DNA of 64,000 nucleotides from Bacteroidota bacterium (GTDB lineage Bacteria; Bacteroidota; Bacteroidia; Chitinophagales; Chitinophagaceae): NCBI GenBank assembly GCA_028876495.1, contig JAGWRO010000038.1, positions 124,001 to 188,000 of the forward strand, read 5' to 3'. Shown piece by piece: positions 27,790 to 36,948 of this stretch (position 1 is its first letter; each line of letters starts with the position of its first letter). The notes under the pieces were generated by a model. It saw only the letters and a program-made list of their open reading frames with translations, ran no database searches and was not told where the DNA came from. The position numbers and the translations under genes were made by a program.

Positions 27790-27814
27790 CCGGATTCTGT
27801 TAGAGCAGAACCCG
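27790..27814. other. Stem-loop between fecR and susC
   Basis: CCGGATTCTG and CAGAACCCGG pair as a 10-bp stem with one mismatch and a 5-nt loop. There is no T-run after it, so it is unlikely to stop transcription. It could be a processing site or partial terminator that sets the much higher susC/susD expression apart from sigma/fecR. Confidence 0.4.
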
Positions 27815-27889
27815 GCAAATGTTCGGGTTAACCCTGAAAATACAATCGGCAATGACTGCTTTATTAATTAACCCAAACTCCACAAAGCT

Positions 27890-30800
27890 ATGGAATTTAA
27901 AGTTTTGTATTCGTCTGTTCGGATCATCGGAAATTTTGCAAAAACCTTTGTCCCAATGAAGACTATTCTGCTAACCATAATTGCTTGCTTTCTTATAGGA
28001 ACCCGATCCTATTCACAGACAATTACGATTTCATTAAAACAAGTTTCGCTTGAAAAAGCTTTTAAAGAAATCAGGAAGCAAACAGGATATACTTTTGTTT
28101 ATACAAGAGAGCAAATCAATAAATCTAATCCTGTTAGCATTAATCTTAAAGATGCCCCACTAAATCAGGCACTTAATATTTGTTTTACTAATCAGCCGCT
28201 TACATTTATTATTGAAGACAAGCATATTATTATCAAGGACAGGCTGGATCAAACCAATTCCCTTCCTGGCAAAGCAGGCATAGATGTAACAGGAAAGGTA
28301 ATCAACGAGGAAAGTGAACCTGTTGTTGGAGCAACCGTGGCAGTGGAAGGTACCGAAATGGCTATGGCTACAGATTCTAAAGGAGAATTCGGATTTAGCA
28401 ATTTAAAAATAAATGATGTTTTGCGCGTTACCAATATCGGCTATCAATCAATAGTGATACCAATACAAGGGAGAACTTATGTAGTGATTAGATTACACAC
28501 TTCAATTGCAATATTGGATGAAACAGTTCTTATTGCTTATGGAAATACCACAAGAAGATTCAATACAGGAAGTGTGACAAAGGTAACATCAGAAGAAATC
28601 AGTGAGCAACCTGTTTTAAATCCCTTATCCGCATTGCAAGGAAGAGTTCCGGGACTGGTGGTCACTTCTACAAGTGGTTTGCCAGGTTCATCATTTAATA
28701 TACAAATCAGGGGGCAAAATTCTCTAAACCCCGACCCATATAATTCACTTTCCCCAAAAGATAATCCTTTATTTATTATAGATGGCGTTCCATACGCCCC
28801 TCAGAACAACAATATTAATCAGTTACGATCAATAGCTTCACCTGGCAATAATGTTTTATTGAATAATTCCTACGGAGGAATAAGTCCATTTAGTTCTATT
28901 AACCCTGCAGACATAGAAAGTATAGTAATATTACAGGATGCTGATGCAACAGCAATTTATGGTTCAAGGGGTGCTAATGGAGTCATACTTATTACAACAA
29001 AAAAGGGTAAAGCAGGGAAAACAAAATTTAGTATGAATGTATATTCTGGCGTAAGCTCTGTAGCACATACTTTGCCAATGATGAATACAAAACAATACCT
29101 GGAAACACGGAGGGAAGCATTTGCCAATGATGGAGTAATACCTACTAGTAATGATCCTTCTAACTTCATAACTTATGCACCCGATCTTTTAATTTATGAT
29201 ACCAGTAAGTACACAGACTGGAAAAAATTCTTTATTGGTAATCCATCTCACACAACTAATATTAATACCTCACTTTCAGGTGGATCAGAGAATACACAAT
29301 TTTTACTCGGCGCCGGTTATTATCATGAGACTTACATTTATCCCGGAGATTTCGCTTATGACAGGGCTTCAGTTAATATGAGTTTACATCATAATTCCGT
29401 TAATAAAAAATTATCAATCGACTTTTCTTCAAATTATTCTTTTGATAAAAATAATTCCTCTGGATCTCCTAATTTACTGGCTGCTTATTCCCTGGATCCT
29501 GATTTCCCTAATCTATTGGATGAAAATGGGAATCTGCTTTGGAGTTATAAAGGTGCAAGCTATGGGGTTTCAATAGTAAACCCATTATCGTATTTGAAGA
29601 CGAAATACAGTGTTACTAATTTTAATTTAATAAGTCACTTGCAAGTTGGGTATAAGATTTTTCAAGATCTTGAAATTCGAGCGAGTTTAGGATACAATTA
29701 TCTCAACAGTTCAGAATATTCTGGACAACCTTTAATTTCTCAGGATCCGGCAGCCTTTTATCGCATTGCTTCAGCAGATTTCGGAACTAAAAATATTCGT
29801 AATTGGATAATTGAGCCTCAGGCTGAATACAATAAATTATTTGGTAAAAGCAAAATAAATATCTTATTCGGCGAAACCATAGAACAGGATATAAATTCCT
29901 CTACCCTCATAGATGCATCTGGATATTCTAATGACAACTTAATAACATCCATTTCAGGAGCACCGGATATCACAGCCAGTGATGCCTATAGTCAGTATAA
30001 GTATAACGCAATTTTCGGAAGAGTTAATTATATGTTCGATCAACGATATATAATAAATCTTACTGGTAGAAGAGATGGTTCAAGTCGTTTTGGTCCCGGC
30101 AAACAGTTTGGAAATTTTGGATCGGGAGGAGTTGCATGGATTTTTTCAGAAGAATCATTTGTGAAAAAGAATTTTGAATGGTTGAGTTTTGGGAAATTAA
30201 GAGCAAGCTATGGAACAACCGGTAGTGATGCCATAGGCGATTATCAATATATTGCCAGGTGGCAACCCTCTTCCTATTCTTATCAAGGTTCCTCTGGTTA
30301 TTTACCCCAAAATTTATTTAATCCGGATTTCAGTTGGGCTATTACAAAAAAGGCTGAAGGAGCAATAGAGTTGGGATTCTTAAAAGACCGCCTTTTCATA
30401 AACGCCACATTCTATCGTAATCTATCCGGAAATCAGCTAGTTTTTTATCAATTGCCTTCGCAAACTGGCTTCTTAAATGTTACCGAGAACTCGCCTGCAA
30501 AAGTCCAGAATTCAGGATGGGAATTTACATTAACTTCTTCCAATTTTAAATCAAAAAACTTTAAGTGGAATACCTCATTTAACATTACGATACCTAAAAA
30601 TAAGTTGTTATCATTTCCAGGAATTGAATCTTCAAGTTATGCAACCAAATATATAGTTGGTCAGTCGTTAAATGTTATAAAGGGGTTTAAATATTTAAGT
30701 GTAAATGATACCACGGGTGTTTTTCAATTTTTGACTGCAAAAGGGGTACCTACCTATTCTCCTCAAAATATTAGTGGCAACAATTTTAACGATATTCAGG

Positions 30801-31309
30801 TTATTGGGAATCTCGATCCTAAATTCTATGGTGGGTTAAGTAATTCTTTTGCATTCAAAAATTTTCAATTAGATGTTTTTATTGAATTTAAAAAACAAAC
30901 AGGGGTTAACTATTTAGCACAAATTTATGGCGTTAACGTTCCCGGTGTTGAATACAATCTGCCTACTACGCTTCTTTCCAGGTGGCAAAAGCCAGGAGAT
31001 AAATCTGAATTCGAAAAGTTCACAACTGATGCTTCTACAGCCGCAGGAACGGCAGCGAGATCATATTTCATTGAATCCAGTGGGGTTTACAGTGATGCTT
31101 CCTATATCCGGGTCAAAACTGTCTCATTTTCTTACAATTTTCATGGCAAATATCTGGAAAGAATAAAAGCAGAAACCCTTAGGTTTTATATTAATGCCCA
31201 GAATTTATTCACGATTACAAATTATAAGGGGAATGATCCGGAAACACAAAACTTTTATGGAGTACCTCCATTAAGAACAATTGTATTAGGCTTTCAACTT
31301 AATTTCTAA
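27890..31309 (+). CDS. SusC/RagA-type TonB-dependent receptor with STN domain
   Basis: An 1139-residue outer-membrane transporter. The open frame starts at 27890; the second Met at 27956 opens the obvious signal peptide (MKTILLTIIACFLIGTRSYSQ), so both starts are possible. After it come an STN signalling domain (about 40-110), a carboxypeptidase D-regulatory-like domain (about 125-200, VTGKVINEESEPVVGATV), the TonB plug (ISEQPVLNPLSALQGRVPG; YGSRGANGVILITTKKG) and a 22-strand barrel. The C-terminus ends in a normal aromatic strand, LGFQLNF. The STN domain links it to the upstream sigma/FecR pair. The substrate is unknown; no glycoside hydrolase is nearby, so peptide or other polymer uptake is possible. 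Confidence 0.95.
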   Translation: MEFKVLYSSVRIIGNFAKTFVPMKTILLTIIACFLIGTRSYSQTITISLKQVSLEKAFKEIRKQTGYTFVYTREQINKSNPVSINLKDAPLNQALNICFTNQPLTFIIEDKHIIIKDRLDQTNSLPGKAGIDVTGKVINEESEPVVGATVAVEGTEMAMATDSKGEFGFSNLKINDVLRVTNIGYQSIVIPIQGRTYVVIRLHTSIAILDETVLIAYGNTTRRFNTGSVTKVTSEEISEQPVLNPLSALQGRVPGLVVTSTSGLPGSSFNIQIRGQNSLNPDPYNSLSPKDNPLFIIDGVPYAPQNNNINQLRSIASPGNNVLLNNSYGGISPFSSINPADIESIVILQDADATAIYGSRGANGVILITTKKGKAGKTKFSMNVYSGVSSVAHTLPMMNTKQYLETRREAFANDGVIPTSNDPSNFITYAPDLLIYDTSKYTDWKKFFIGNPSHTTNINTSLSGGSENTQFLLGAGYYHETYIYPGDFAYDRASVNMSLHHNSVNKKLSIDFSSNYSFDKNNSSGSPNLLAAYSLDPDFPNLLDENGNLLWSYKGASYGVSIVNPLSYLKTKYSVTNFNLISHLQVGYKIFQDLEIRASLGYNYLNSSEYSGQPLISQDPAAFYRIASADFGTKNIRNWIIEPQAEYNKLFGKSKINILFGETIEQDINSSTLIDASGYSNDNLITSISGAPDITASDAYSQYKYNAIFGRVNYMFDQRYIINLTGRRDGSSRFGPGKQFGNFGSGGVAWIFSEESFVKKNFEWLSFGKLRASYGTTGSDAIGDYQYIARWQPSSYSYQGSSGYLPQNLFNPDFSWAITKKAEGAIELGFLKDRLFINATFYRNLSGNQLVFYQLPSQTGFLNVTENSPAKVQNSGWEFTLTSSNFKSKNFKWNTSFNITIPKNKLLSFPGIESSSYATKYIVGQSLNVIKGFKYLSVNDTTGVFQFLTAKGVPTYSPQNISGNNFNDIQVIGNLDPKFYGGLSNSFAFKNFQLDVFIEFKKQTGVNYLAQIYGVNVPGVEYNLPTTLLSRWQKPGDKSEFEKFTTDASTAAGTAARSYFIESSGVYSDASYIRVKTVSFSYNFHGKYLERIKAETLRFYINAQNLFTITNYKGNDPETQNFYGVPPLRTIVLGFQLNF

Positions 31310-31326
31310 GATTAAAATTTCATTTT

Positions 31327-32709
31327 ATGCAATTCATTAATAGGTTCAATTTATTTATTTTAGCGGGTGTTTCAATTTTTTGTTTTTCGTGCAAAAAATT
31401 CTTGGAAATTCCACCTCCTAAAAATCAATTGGTCAATTCAGCGGTTTTTAGCGACAGCGCTGATGCAACAAATGCTGTAGTTGGGATTTATATAAATATG
31501 ATGCAGGCTTTCTCTCTGAACATAGCAAGCGGCGGGCTTACACTTTATCCCGGGCTAAGTGCGGATGAACTATATCCTACAAGTAACATTACAGATGAGA
31601 ATGATTTTTATAATAATGAAATTGCTCCCAGTAACAATTTAAACAGTTCTTCGTTATGGGGGAATGCCTACAGTATTCTATACAATGCCAATGCATGCTT
31701 GGAAGGGTTGGCACAAAGCAATATATCTGATGTTGTAAAAAATCAATTAATTGGAGAAGCTAAATTTTCAAGAGCATTTTTGTTTTTTAATCTAAGTAAT
31801 CTCTATGGGCCTATTCCCCCGGTAACTTCAACCGATTATCATAAGAATCAAATTCTTCCACGCTCACCATTGGATAGTGTTTTCGCTCAAATAATTAATG
31901 ATTTAAAAGATGCCCAGAATTTACTGTCGGTAAATTACCCAACAGCAGGAAGATTTCGCCCCAACCGATTTACAGCTTCTGCTTTGCTTGCAAAAGTATA
32001 TCTCTATCAAAAAAATTGGACGGAAGCTGAAACAATTTCCACACAAATAATTGATGCAGGCACATATAGTCTCGAACCGGATTTAAACAATGTTTTTCTT
32101 TCTGGCAGCAACGAGACGATCTGGCAGCTTTCATCTGTATTTCCCGGACTTGAAACATGGGAGGGATATTTTTTTGTACCTGTAAGCAGCAATACAACGC
32201 CCCCATATATTATCACTAATAACCTATTAAATGCTTTTGAAAATGGAGACGAACGCCGACAAAAATGGTTAAATAAAAATACGGTAAATGGAAATGATTA
32301 TTACTATCCGTATAAATACAAATTAGGCTATGATGGTCTTTCAACCCCTTTAGAAGACTATGTGGTTTTCAGACTATCAGAACAATATTTGATCAGAGCA
32401 GAAGCCAGAGCGCAGGAAGGCAATTTGAATGGGGCAATAACTGATTTAAATCTCATACGGATCAGAGCGGGTTTGCAAAATACTACTGCTACTGATCAAA
32501 CATCAGTGTTATCTGCCATTCAGCATGAGCGGCAAGTTGAACTTTTTTGCGAATGGGGCAACCGATGGTTTGACTTAAAGCGTACTGGAACAGCTACTAA
32601 TGTTTTATTCCTAATAAAGCCCGGATGGAAAGTTAATGACACTTTATACCCCGTTCCACAAACAGAGTTGAATAGCAACCCTTTTCTTACTCAAAACCCA
32701 GGTTATTGA
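31327..32709 (+). CDS. SusD/RagB-type surface lipoprotein
   Basis: A 460-residue protein with a lipoprotein signal (lipobox FSC at about residues 20-22, followed by KKFLEIPPP). It has the RagB/SusD features LYNANACLEGL, GEAKFSRAFLFFNLSNLYGP and a C-terminal RSxxDLxxIRIRAGL-like stretch. It caps the SusC barrel and captures substrate at the cell surface. It is 17 nt downstream of susC. Downstream, the operon is split by a group II intron before the thioredoxin gene. Confidence 0.94.
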   Translation: MQFINRFNLFILAGVSIFCFSCKKFLEIPPPKNQLVNSAVFSDSADATNAVVGIYINMMQAFSLNIASGGLTLYPGLSADELYPTSNITDENDFYNNEIAPSNNLNSSSLWGNAYSILYNANACLEGLAQSNISDVVKNQLIGEAKFSRAFLFFNLSNLYGPIPPVTSTDYHKNQILPRSPLDSVFAQIINDLKDAQNLLSVNYPTAGRFRPNRFTASALLAKVYLYQKNWTEAETISTQIIDAGTYSLEPDLNNVFLSGSNETIWQLSSVFPGLETWEGYFFVPVSSNTTPPYIITNNLLNAFENGDERRQKWLNKNTVNGNDYYYPYKYKLGYDGLSTPLEDYVVFRLSEQYLIRAEARAQEGNLNGAITDLNLIRIRAGLQNTTATDQTSVLSAIQHERQVELFCEWGNRWFDLKRTGTATNVLFLIKPGWKVNDTLYPVPQTELNSNPFLTQNPGY

Positions 32710-32854
32710 GTGTCACGAATAAATAATGAATACAAATTAGTTCTTTGATTTTATTATTTAATGCTATGTAGATGATGATGGTCGGCCCATCGGTAACGGT
32801 TTACAGGAGTTGTTATTAAACCACCTTTAGCTGCTTCAATTAAGAGTTGAGGTA

Positions 32855-34608
32855 GTGAGCATGAAAGGAAAAGGCACCGATAAAGGTGTCAGGTGCGTGT
32901 TAAAGAAGGCGAACAATAGTGAACTGTCGTCAGAGGCGTCGAAAGGATAAGACGATGTCAAAACCAATGTACAGTAGCATCATTGGGATAAGCAGCAAGG
33001 CAACCTGATTACTGTTGCTGCGGCATCCGGCGTATAGACAGCGCGAGCGTAACACAGGCGTATACATGGAACGTGAGAACCAGTCGTTGCAATGTTAAGA
33101 GAAAACTTCAAGCAAGAGACACTGCAAGAAGGAAAGTATCGATGAGCAGCACTGGGGCAGAAACTTCCGTAGTAGTGATGATAGCTATTGAAAGATAGCA
33201 GGAGCGAAGGGGAGTTGTTTTCGAGTTTTTATTCATTAACGAAAACTGATATACAAATCAGGAGGTACGAAGATGAGCGAAACAAAACCGTTTAGTATCA
33301 GTCGGCGATTAGTAATGGCAGGCTATCAGAAAGTAAAATCAAACAGAGGAGGCGCAGGAGTGGATGAAGTTAGTATGGGCGAATTCGATAAAGGCTACAG
33401 AAACCATCTGTACAAGCTTTGGAATCGAATGAGTTCAGGCAGCTACATTCCACCGGCGGTAAAACTGATTGAGATACCGAAGAAAGGAGGTGGACTAAGA
33501 CCTCTGGGCATACCCACAATCGCAGACCGGATTGCCCAATCTGTAGTAAGAGGGCTATTGGAACCAACGCTGGAACCACTGTTTGTAAAAGATTCGTATG
33601 GTTACCGGCCGGGAAAGTCAGCCAAACAGGCTGTTGAAAGAGTAAGACAACTATGCTGGCAACAGTCATGGGTGATAGACCTGGACATCAAAGGGTTCTT
33701 TGACAACATACCGCATGATCTGCTGATGAAAGCAGTCAGAAGGCATTGCCAAACAAAGTGGATACTGTTATACATTGAAAGATGGCTGACAGCACCCCTA
33801 CAGTTATCAGATGGAACACAGATAGCAAGAACCAAAGGGGTTCCCCAGGGTTCTGTTATCGGGCCGTTACTTGCCAACCTATATCTCCATTACACAATGG
33901 ACAAATGGTTGAATATAGAGCACCCACAGTGTACACTGGTTCGTTATGCAGATGATGCCATCATCATGTGCAAGTCACAGAAAGAAAGTCAGACAGTGAT
34001 GAAATCGTTGGAGAAGAGGTTGACGGATTGTGGTCTTGAAATGCATGCATCAAAAACAAAGCTGGTGTTCTGTAAGGATAGTAACAGAAAGTCTTACAAA
34101 GACTATCCAACTATCTCGTTTGACTTCCTTGGTTTCACATTTAGACCAAGACAGGCACAGAACGGGAGAAAGGATGGGTCATTCACAAACTTTCTGCCTG
34201 CGGTCAGTACCAAAGCAATGAAGGCGATGAATGAGAAAATGAAAAAGTGGGGAGCGTTAGGCAAGACAACGAATACGTTACAGGAAATAGCAGTAGAGAT
34301 TAACCCTATAATACGGGGATGGATCAATTATTACGGAACATTTTACAAAACAAAAATGAAAGAGTTTATGCACCTATTAAATGTAAAGCTCGAAGCATGG
34401 GCAAGACGCAAATACAAAAGACTTCGAACAGGAGGAATGAAGACAGTAAGATGGCTTCATCAAATATCAGTGCGCCGACCAAAAATGTTTGCACACTGGG
34501 AACTACTGAACTCGAAACCAACGGTTGGAAAATCGGAGCGGTATAACGGGAGACTGTTACGTACCGTTCTAACAGAATCTCAGGCTGCGATGCCTGGGTT
34601 TACTTACT
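32855..34608 (+). ncRNA. Group II intron (5' boundary approximate)
   Basis: The 563 nt between susD and the reverse transcriptase gene are GC-richer and highly structured, with the recognisable segment GGAACGTGAGAACC near 33068-33081. A GGCACC/GGTGTC hairpin lies near 32873-32890. The 5' end is not certain: GTGAGC at 32855 is the best candidate for the GUGYG-type start, but the true end may be up to 80 nt upstream. The 3' end is well defined: domain V is at 34536-34569, a domain VI hairpin at 34579-34598 follows, and a likely branch-point A is at 34602. This puts the 3' splice site at about 34607-34610. Confidence 0.8.
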
Positions 34609-34610
34609 AA
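33273..34610 (+). CDS. ltrA: Group II intron reverse transcriptase/maturase
   Basis: A 445-residue protein. It has the reverse transcriptase blocks GLRPLGIPTIADRIAQ (about 71-86), GVPQGSVIGPLLANL (about 190) and the catalytic YADD at about 224-227. A maturase X domain covers about 290-400 with the C-terminal FAHWELL box. There is no HNH endonuclease domain, so it should move by reverse splicing into single-stranded targets or by primer use at a replication fork. It helps the intron splice and copy itself. The last 25 codons are read from the catalytic domain V and VI RNA, and the stop codon falls at the 3' splice site. A purine-rich RBS-like AGGAGG sits at 33261-33266, 6 nt before ATG. Confidence 0.95.
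   Translation: MSETKPFSISRRLVMAGYQKVKSNRGGAGVDEVSMGEFDKGYRNHLYKLWNRMSSGSYIPPAVKLIEIPKKGGGLRPLGIPTIADRIAQSVVRGLLEPTLEPLFVKDSYGYRPGKSAKQAVERVRQLCWQQSWVIDLDIKGFFDNIPHDLLMKAVRRHCQTKWILLYIERWLTAPLQLSDGTQIARTKGVPQGSVIGPLLANLYLHYTMDKWLNIEHPQCTLVRYADDAIIMCKSQKESQTVMKSLEKRLTDCGLEMHASKTKLVFCKDSNRKSYKDYPTISFDFLGFTFRPRQAQNGRKDGSFTNFLPAVSTKAMKAMNEKMKKWGALGKTTNTLQEIAVEINPIIRGWINYYGTFYKTKMKEFMHLLNVKLEAWARRKYKRLRTGGMKTVRWLHQISVRRPKMFAHWELLNSKPTVGKSERYNGRLLRTVLTESQAAMPGFTY
34536..34569 (+). ncRNA. Group II intron domain V
   Basis: A 34-nt hairpin with the domain V layout. An 8-bp lower stem starts with GAGC, containing the catalytic AGC triad. A 2-nt bulge CG on the 3' side comes next, then a 6-bp upper stem and a GAGA (GNRA) tetraloop. 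All positions of the stem pair if G-U pairs are allowed. This is the ribozyme's active centre and shows the intron is structurally complete at its 3' end. Confidence 0.88.
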
Positions 34611-34626
34611 TTTTTAAAGCAAGACA

Positions 34627-35997
34627 ATGAAAATACTGAGAATAATTTTCTTTGGAATCTTTATTGGCGTAATCAACAACGCGGTTGCTCAATCCTCTGA
34701 GATAGTGCCTTTGGTCAAGGGGCAAAAGGTTCCAAACTTACAATTAAGGCTCCATATTGGAGATTCAACCAATACCTTAAATTTATATGATTTAAAGAAA
34801 AAATTGACCCTCTTTGACTTTTGGGGAATTTATTGTTCATCTTGTATAGCACAAATGCCTCACCTGCAAAAATTACAAGAAGAGTTTGGTAATAATATAC
34901 AAATAATCATTGTTACCAAAAACAGTAAAAATGAGGTTGACAAATTATTTAAGAGGATAAAGGGCAACGTATCCCCGGAAATCACTTATGCAGCTAAACA
35001 TTTACCATTTATTGTTGAAGATAGCCTGTTGTCTGTTCTATTTCCACATGACGGAATCCCCACACATGTCTGGCTCGATAGTGCTAAAATCTTAAAAGGG
35101 ATAGCGTACGATAATTCAACAACAAGTGAAAACATCCAGGCTTTTTTGAAGGGTAAAAAAATAAGATTAGATGAAATGGTGCAAGCTGAAATAAATACCT
35201 CGAATCCCATATCCTGGGTCAATGGCGATAATAAATTTGTAGATCAATTAAAATATTATTCATTTATTTTTTCAAGGCTCAAACATCAAGGAGGAGGAGA
35301 TGGACAGATCACTCCATTGATTGATTCTACAACAAATAAAATTATTGGCCTTAGCTGTCTAAATATGCGAATTACAGATCTGTATAAACTCGTATGGTTT
35401 CACTATAAGCACCCAAACATTGGGATTCCTGACGACAAAATCCTGCTCGAGGTAAAGAATAAAGGTAAATTCTATTCACCAAAAAAAAGTTCGGAATATT
35501 TTGATTGGGCCGATACCAGCTTGTTTAGCTATGCCATCAAGCTACCTTTGAAAAATGCTGATGAAATCTATAATTCGATGCGGCAGGATTTGGATCGTTA
35601 CTTCCACTATCAGAGTAAATTTGAATATAGAAAGATTAGATGCTTGGTACTAAAGCGCATTTCAAAAGAGGATAAAATAATGACCAAAGGATTAAAATCC
35701 AAACAAGAACTTCTCTTTGATTCAGATAATGCACGGCTTACTTTTCAGAATATACCTATGAGCAATTTATGTTCAAGAATTGAAATAATGATTTCCATTA
35801 AAGCCCCTTTCACACCATTCTTTGACGAAACTAATTACCGTGATAATATAGACATCAATTTACCATGGAATGAAGATCTTGAAAACATTTCAATACCGGC
35901 ATTGAGAAAAGGTTTACGACAATATGGTTTAGATTTAGTGGTGGAATATAAAATTTTAAAAATGCTGGTAATTTCTGATCAAAAAATAAAGCAGTAG
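34627..35997 (+). CDS. TlpA-like thiol-disulfide oxidoreductase lipoprotein-class protein
   Basis: A 456-residue secreted protein. A signal peptide ends near NNAVAQ (residue 21). A thioredoxin/AlkA-TlpA fold follows with the active-site CSSC at 70-73 (FWGIYCSSCIAQMPHL). A long C-terminal domain of about 270 residues has no motif I recognise. Thioredoxin-like proteins of this kind are the usual last member of sigma/FecR/SusC/SusD loci in Chitinophagaceae. The group II intron separates it from susD, so normal co-transcription depends on splicing or on an intron-borne promoter. Confidence 0.85.
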   Translation: MKILRIIFFGIFIGVINNAVAQSSEIVPLVKGQKVPNLQLRLHIGDSTNTLNLYDLKKKLTLFDFWGIYCSSCIAQMPHLQKLQEEFGNNIQIIIVTKNSKNEVDKLFKRIKGNVSPEITYAAKHLPFIVEDSLLSVLFPHDGIPTHVWLDSAKILKGIAYDNSTTSENIQAFLKGKKIRLDEMVQAEINTSNPISWVNGDNKFVDQLKYYSFIFSRLKHQGGGDGQITPLIDSTTNKIIGLSCLNMRITDLYKLVWFHYKHPNIGIPDDKILLEVKNKGKFYSPKKSSEYFDWADTSLFSYAIKLPLKNADEIYNSMRQDLDRYFHYQSKFEYRKIRCLVLKRISKEDKIMTKGLKSKQELLFDSDNARLTFQNIPMSNLCSRIEIMISIKAPFTPFFDETNYRDNIDINLPWNEDLENISIPALRKGLRQYGLDLVVEYKILKMLVISDQKIKQ

Positions 35998-36038
35998 CAC
36001 CATTCGAAAATGATAATACTGCTTTAAAACAATAATAG

Positions 36039-36353
36039 TTAATTCTTCAAACGAGGTACACTGGAGGGAACTTGCGAGTTATCCTTCAGTTGATTCGAAC
36101 TATTAACCTGGGTTGCATCAAAACCTGCTACACAGTCATAGGTGCTGGCGGTGCAACCAGTACCTAAAGGAGCTGTTAGTGATTGTTGAATAAAAGCCGC
36201 ATCTGCCTGTTTTACAGCATGTCCGGGAGTATATTGATTACTGATTTGAAACCAATATGGGTCTGTTAACTTAGGTTTCTCCTTGATACTGTTAAATGCG
36301 CTAAAGCATACTGCGAGGAGTACAGCAATAATTCCCAAAAAATACTTTTTCAT
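36039..36353 (-). CDS. DUF6520-family small secreted protein
   Basis: A 104-residue protein with a signal peptide (KKYFLGIIAVLLAVCFSAFNS) and a C-terminal pattern CTASTYDCVAGF typical of DUF6520. The two cysteines (about 74 and 80) may form a disulfide in the periplasm. Its function is unknown. It is 38 nt from a MauE-like membrane protein on the same strand; in many Bacteroidota this pair lies with an AraC regulator. Confidence 0.75.
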   Translation of the reverse strand: MKKYFLGIIAVLLAVCFSAFNSIKEKPKLTDPYWFQISNQYTPGHAVKQADAAFIQQSLTAPLGTGCTASTYDCVAGFDATQVNSSNQLKDNSQVPSSVPRLKN

Positions 36354-36391
36354 AAATAAAGATTTAAAGATTTTAAAATTTGCCTACTTTC

Positions 36392-36850
36392 TTATACAGG
36401 TGTTCGGCTATTCCTGCCTATTGCAATAAAAAGTTTATTTCTAAAAGTAAGCCGCAGTCCTATACAGGCAAGTGCGGTAAAGAAAATATTAAATATGAGA
36501 TGTTCAGGCCATGTCATGGCCGAGATAACTCCCCCGCAAGAGCATGGAAGATGTCTTGCGAACGAAATCATGTAGGTGATATAGCCTGTAAATATTAACA
36601 TCAAAATAAGGGAGCTCGCAAAGCCCCACTTTCTCATTGTTGGTATAAATAAAAGCATTGCTGTAAATATTTCTAAAATTGGCAATACCCACGATAATAT
36701 AGTTGCGTTAATTCCGATTAATGGTGATTGGCTCAATACTGCTATGAAACTTTCATGTTCAATCAATTTGGTTATTGCAGTATAAACAAATAGCAGTATG
36801 AATAATGCGGATATAATATCAGGAACGATTGTCTTTTTAACTGTTTTCAT
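36392..36850 (-). CDS. MauE/DoxX-like membrane protein
   Basis: A 152-residue protein with four hydrophobic helices (about 10-30, 48-70, 73-95 and 115-140). A CSCGG motif in the loop before the last helix (RHLPCSCGGVISAMTW) is the hallmark of MauE-like proteins that handle disulfides in membranes. It probably helps oxidise partners such as the DUF6520 protein encoded next. Both are on the same strand as the AraC regulator. Confidence 0.85.
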   Translation of the reverse strand: MKTVKKTIVPDIISALFILLFVYTAITKLIEHESFIAVLSQSPLIGINATILSWVLPILEIFTAMLLFIPTMRKWGFASSLILMLIFTGYITYMISFARHLPCSCGGVISAMTWPEHLIFNIFFTALACIGLRLTFRNKLFIAIGRNSRTPV

Positions 36851-36948
36851 CTTGCGTAGTTAATAGACCAAAGGTCAGCAAATCCATGATTGCTATTTCG
36901 ACGAAAAGGTTTGATTTGATACAAAAGAGTTTTGCAATTAGGACAGTT

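Noticed and set aside
27790-27814. Rho-independent terminator between fecR and susC
   Set aside because: A good stem but no T-run follows it; listed only as a stem-loop.
33602-33877. Minus-strand open frames inside the group II intron RT gene
   Set aside because: They mirror the RT coding frame and contain no domain; the RT frame carries all the catalytic motifs.
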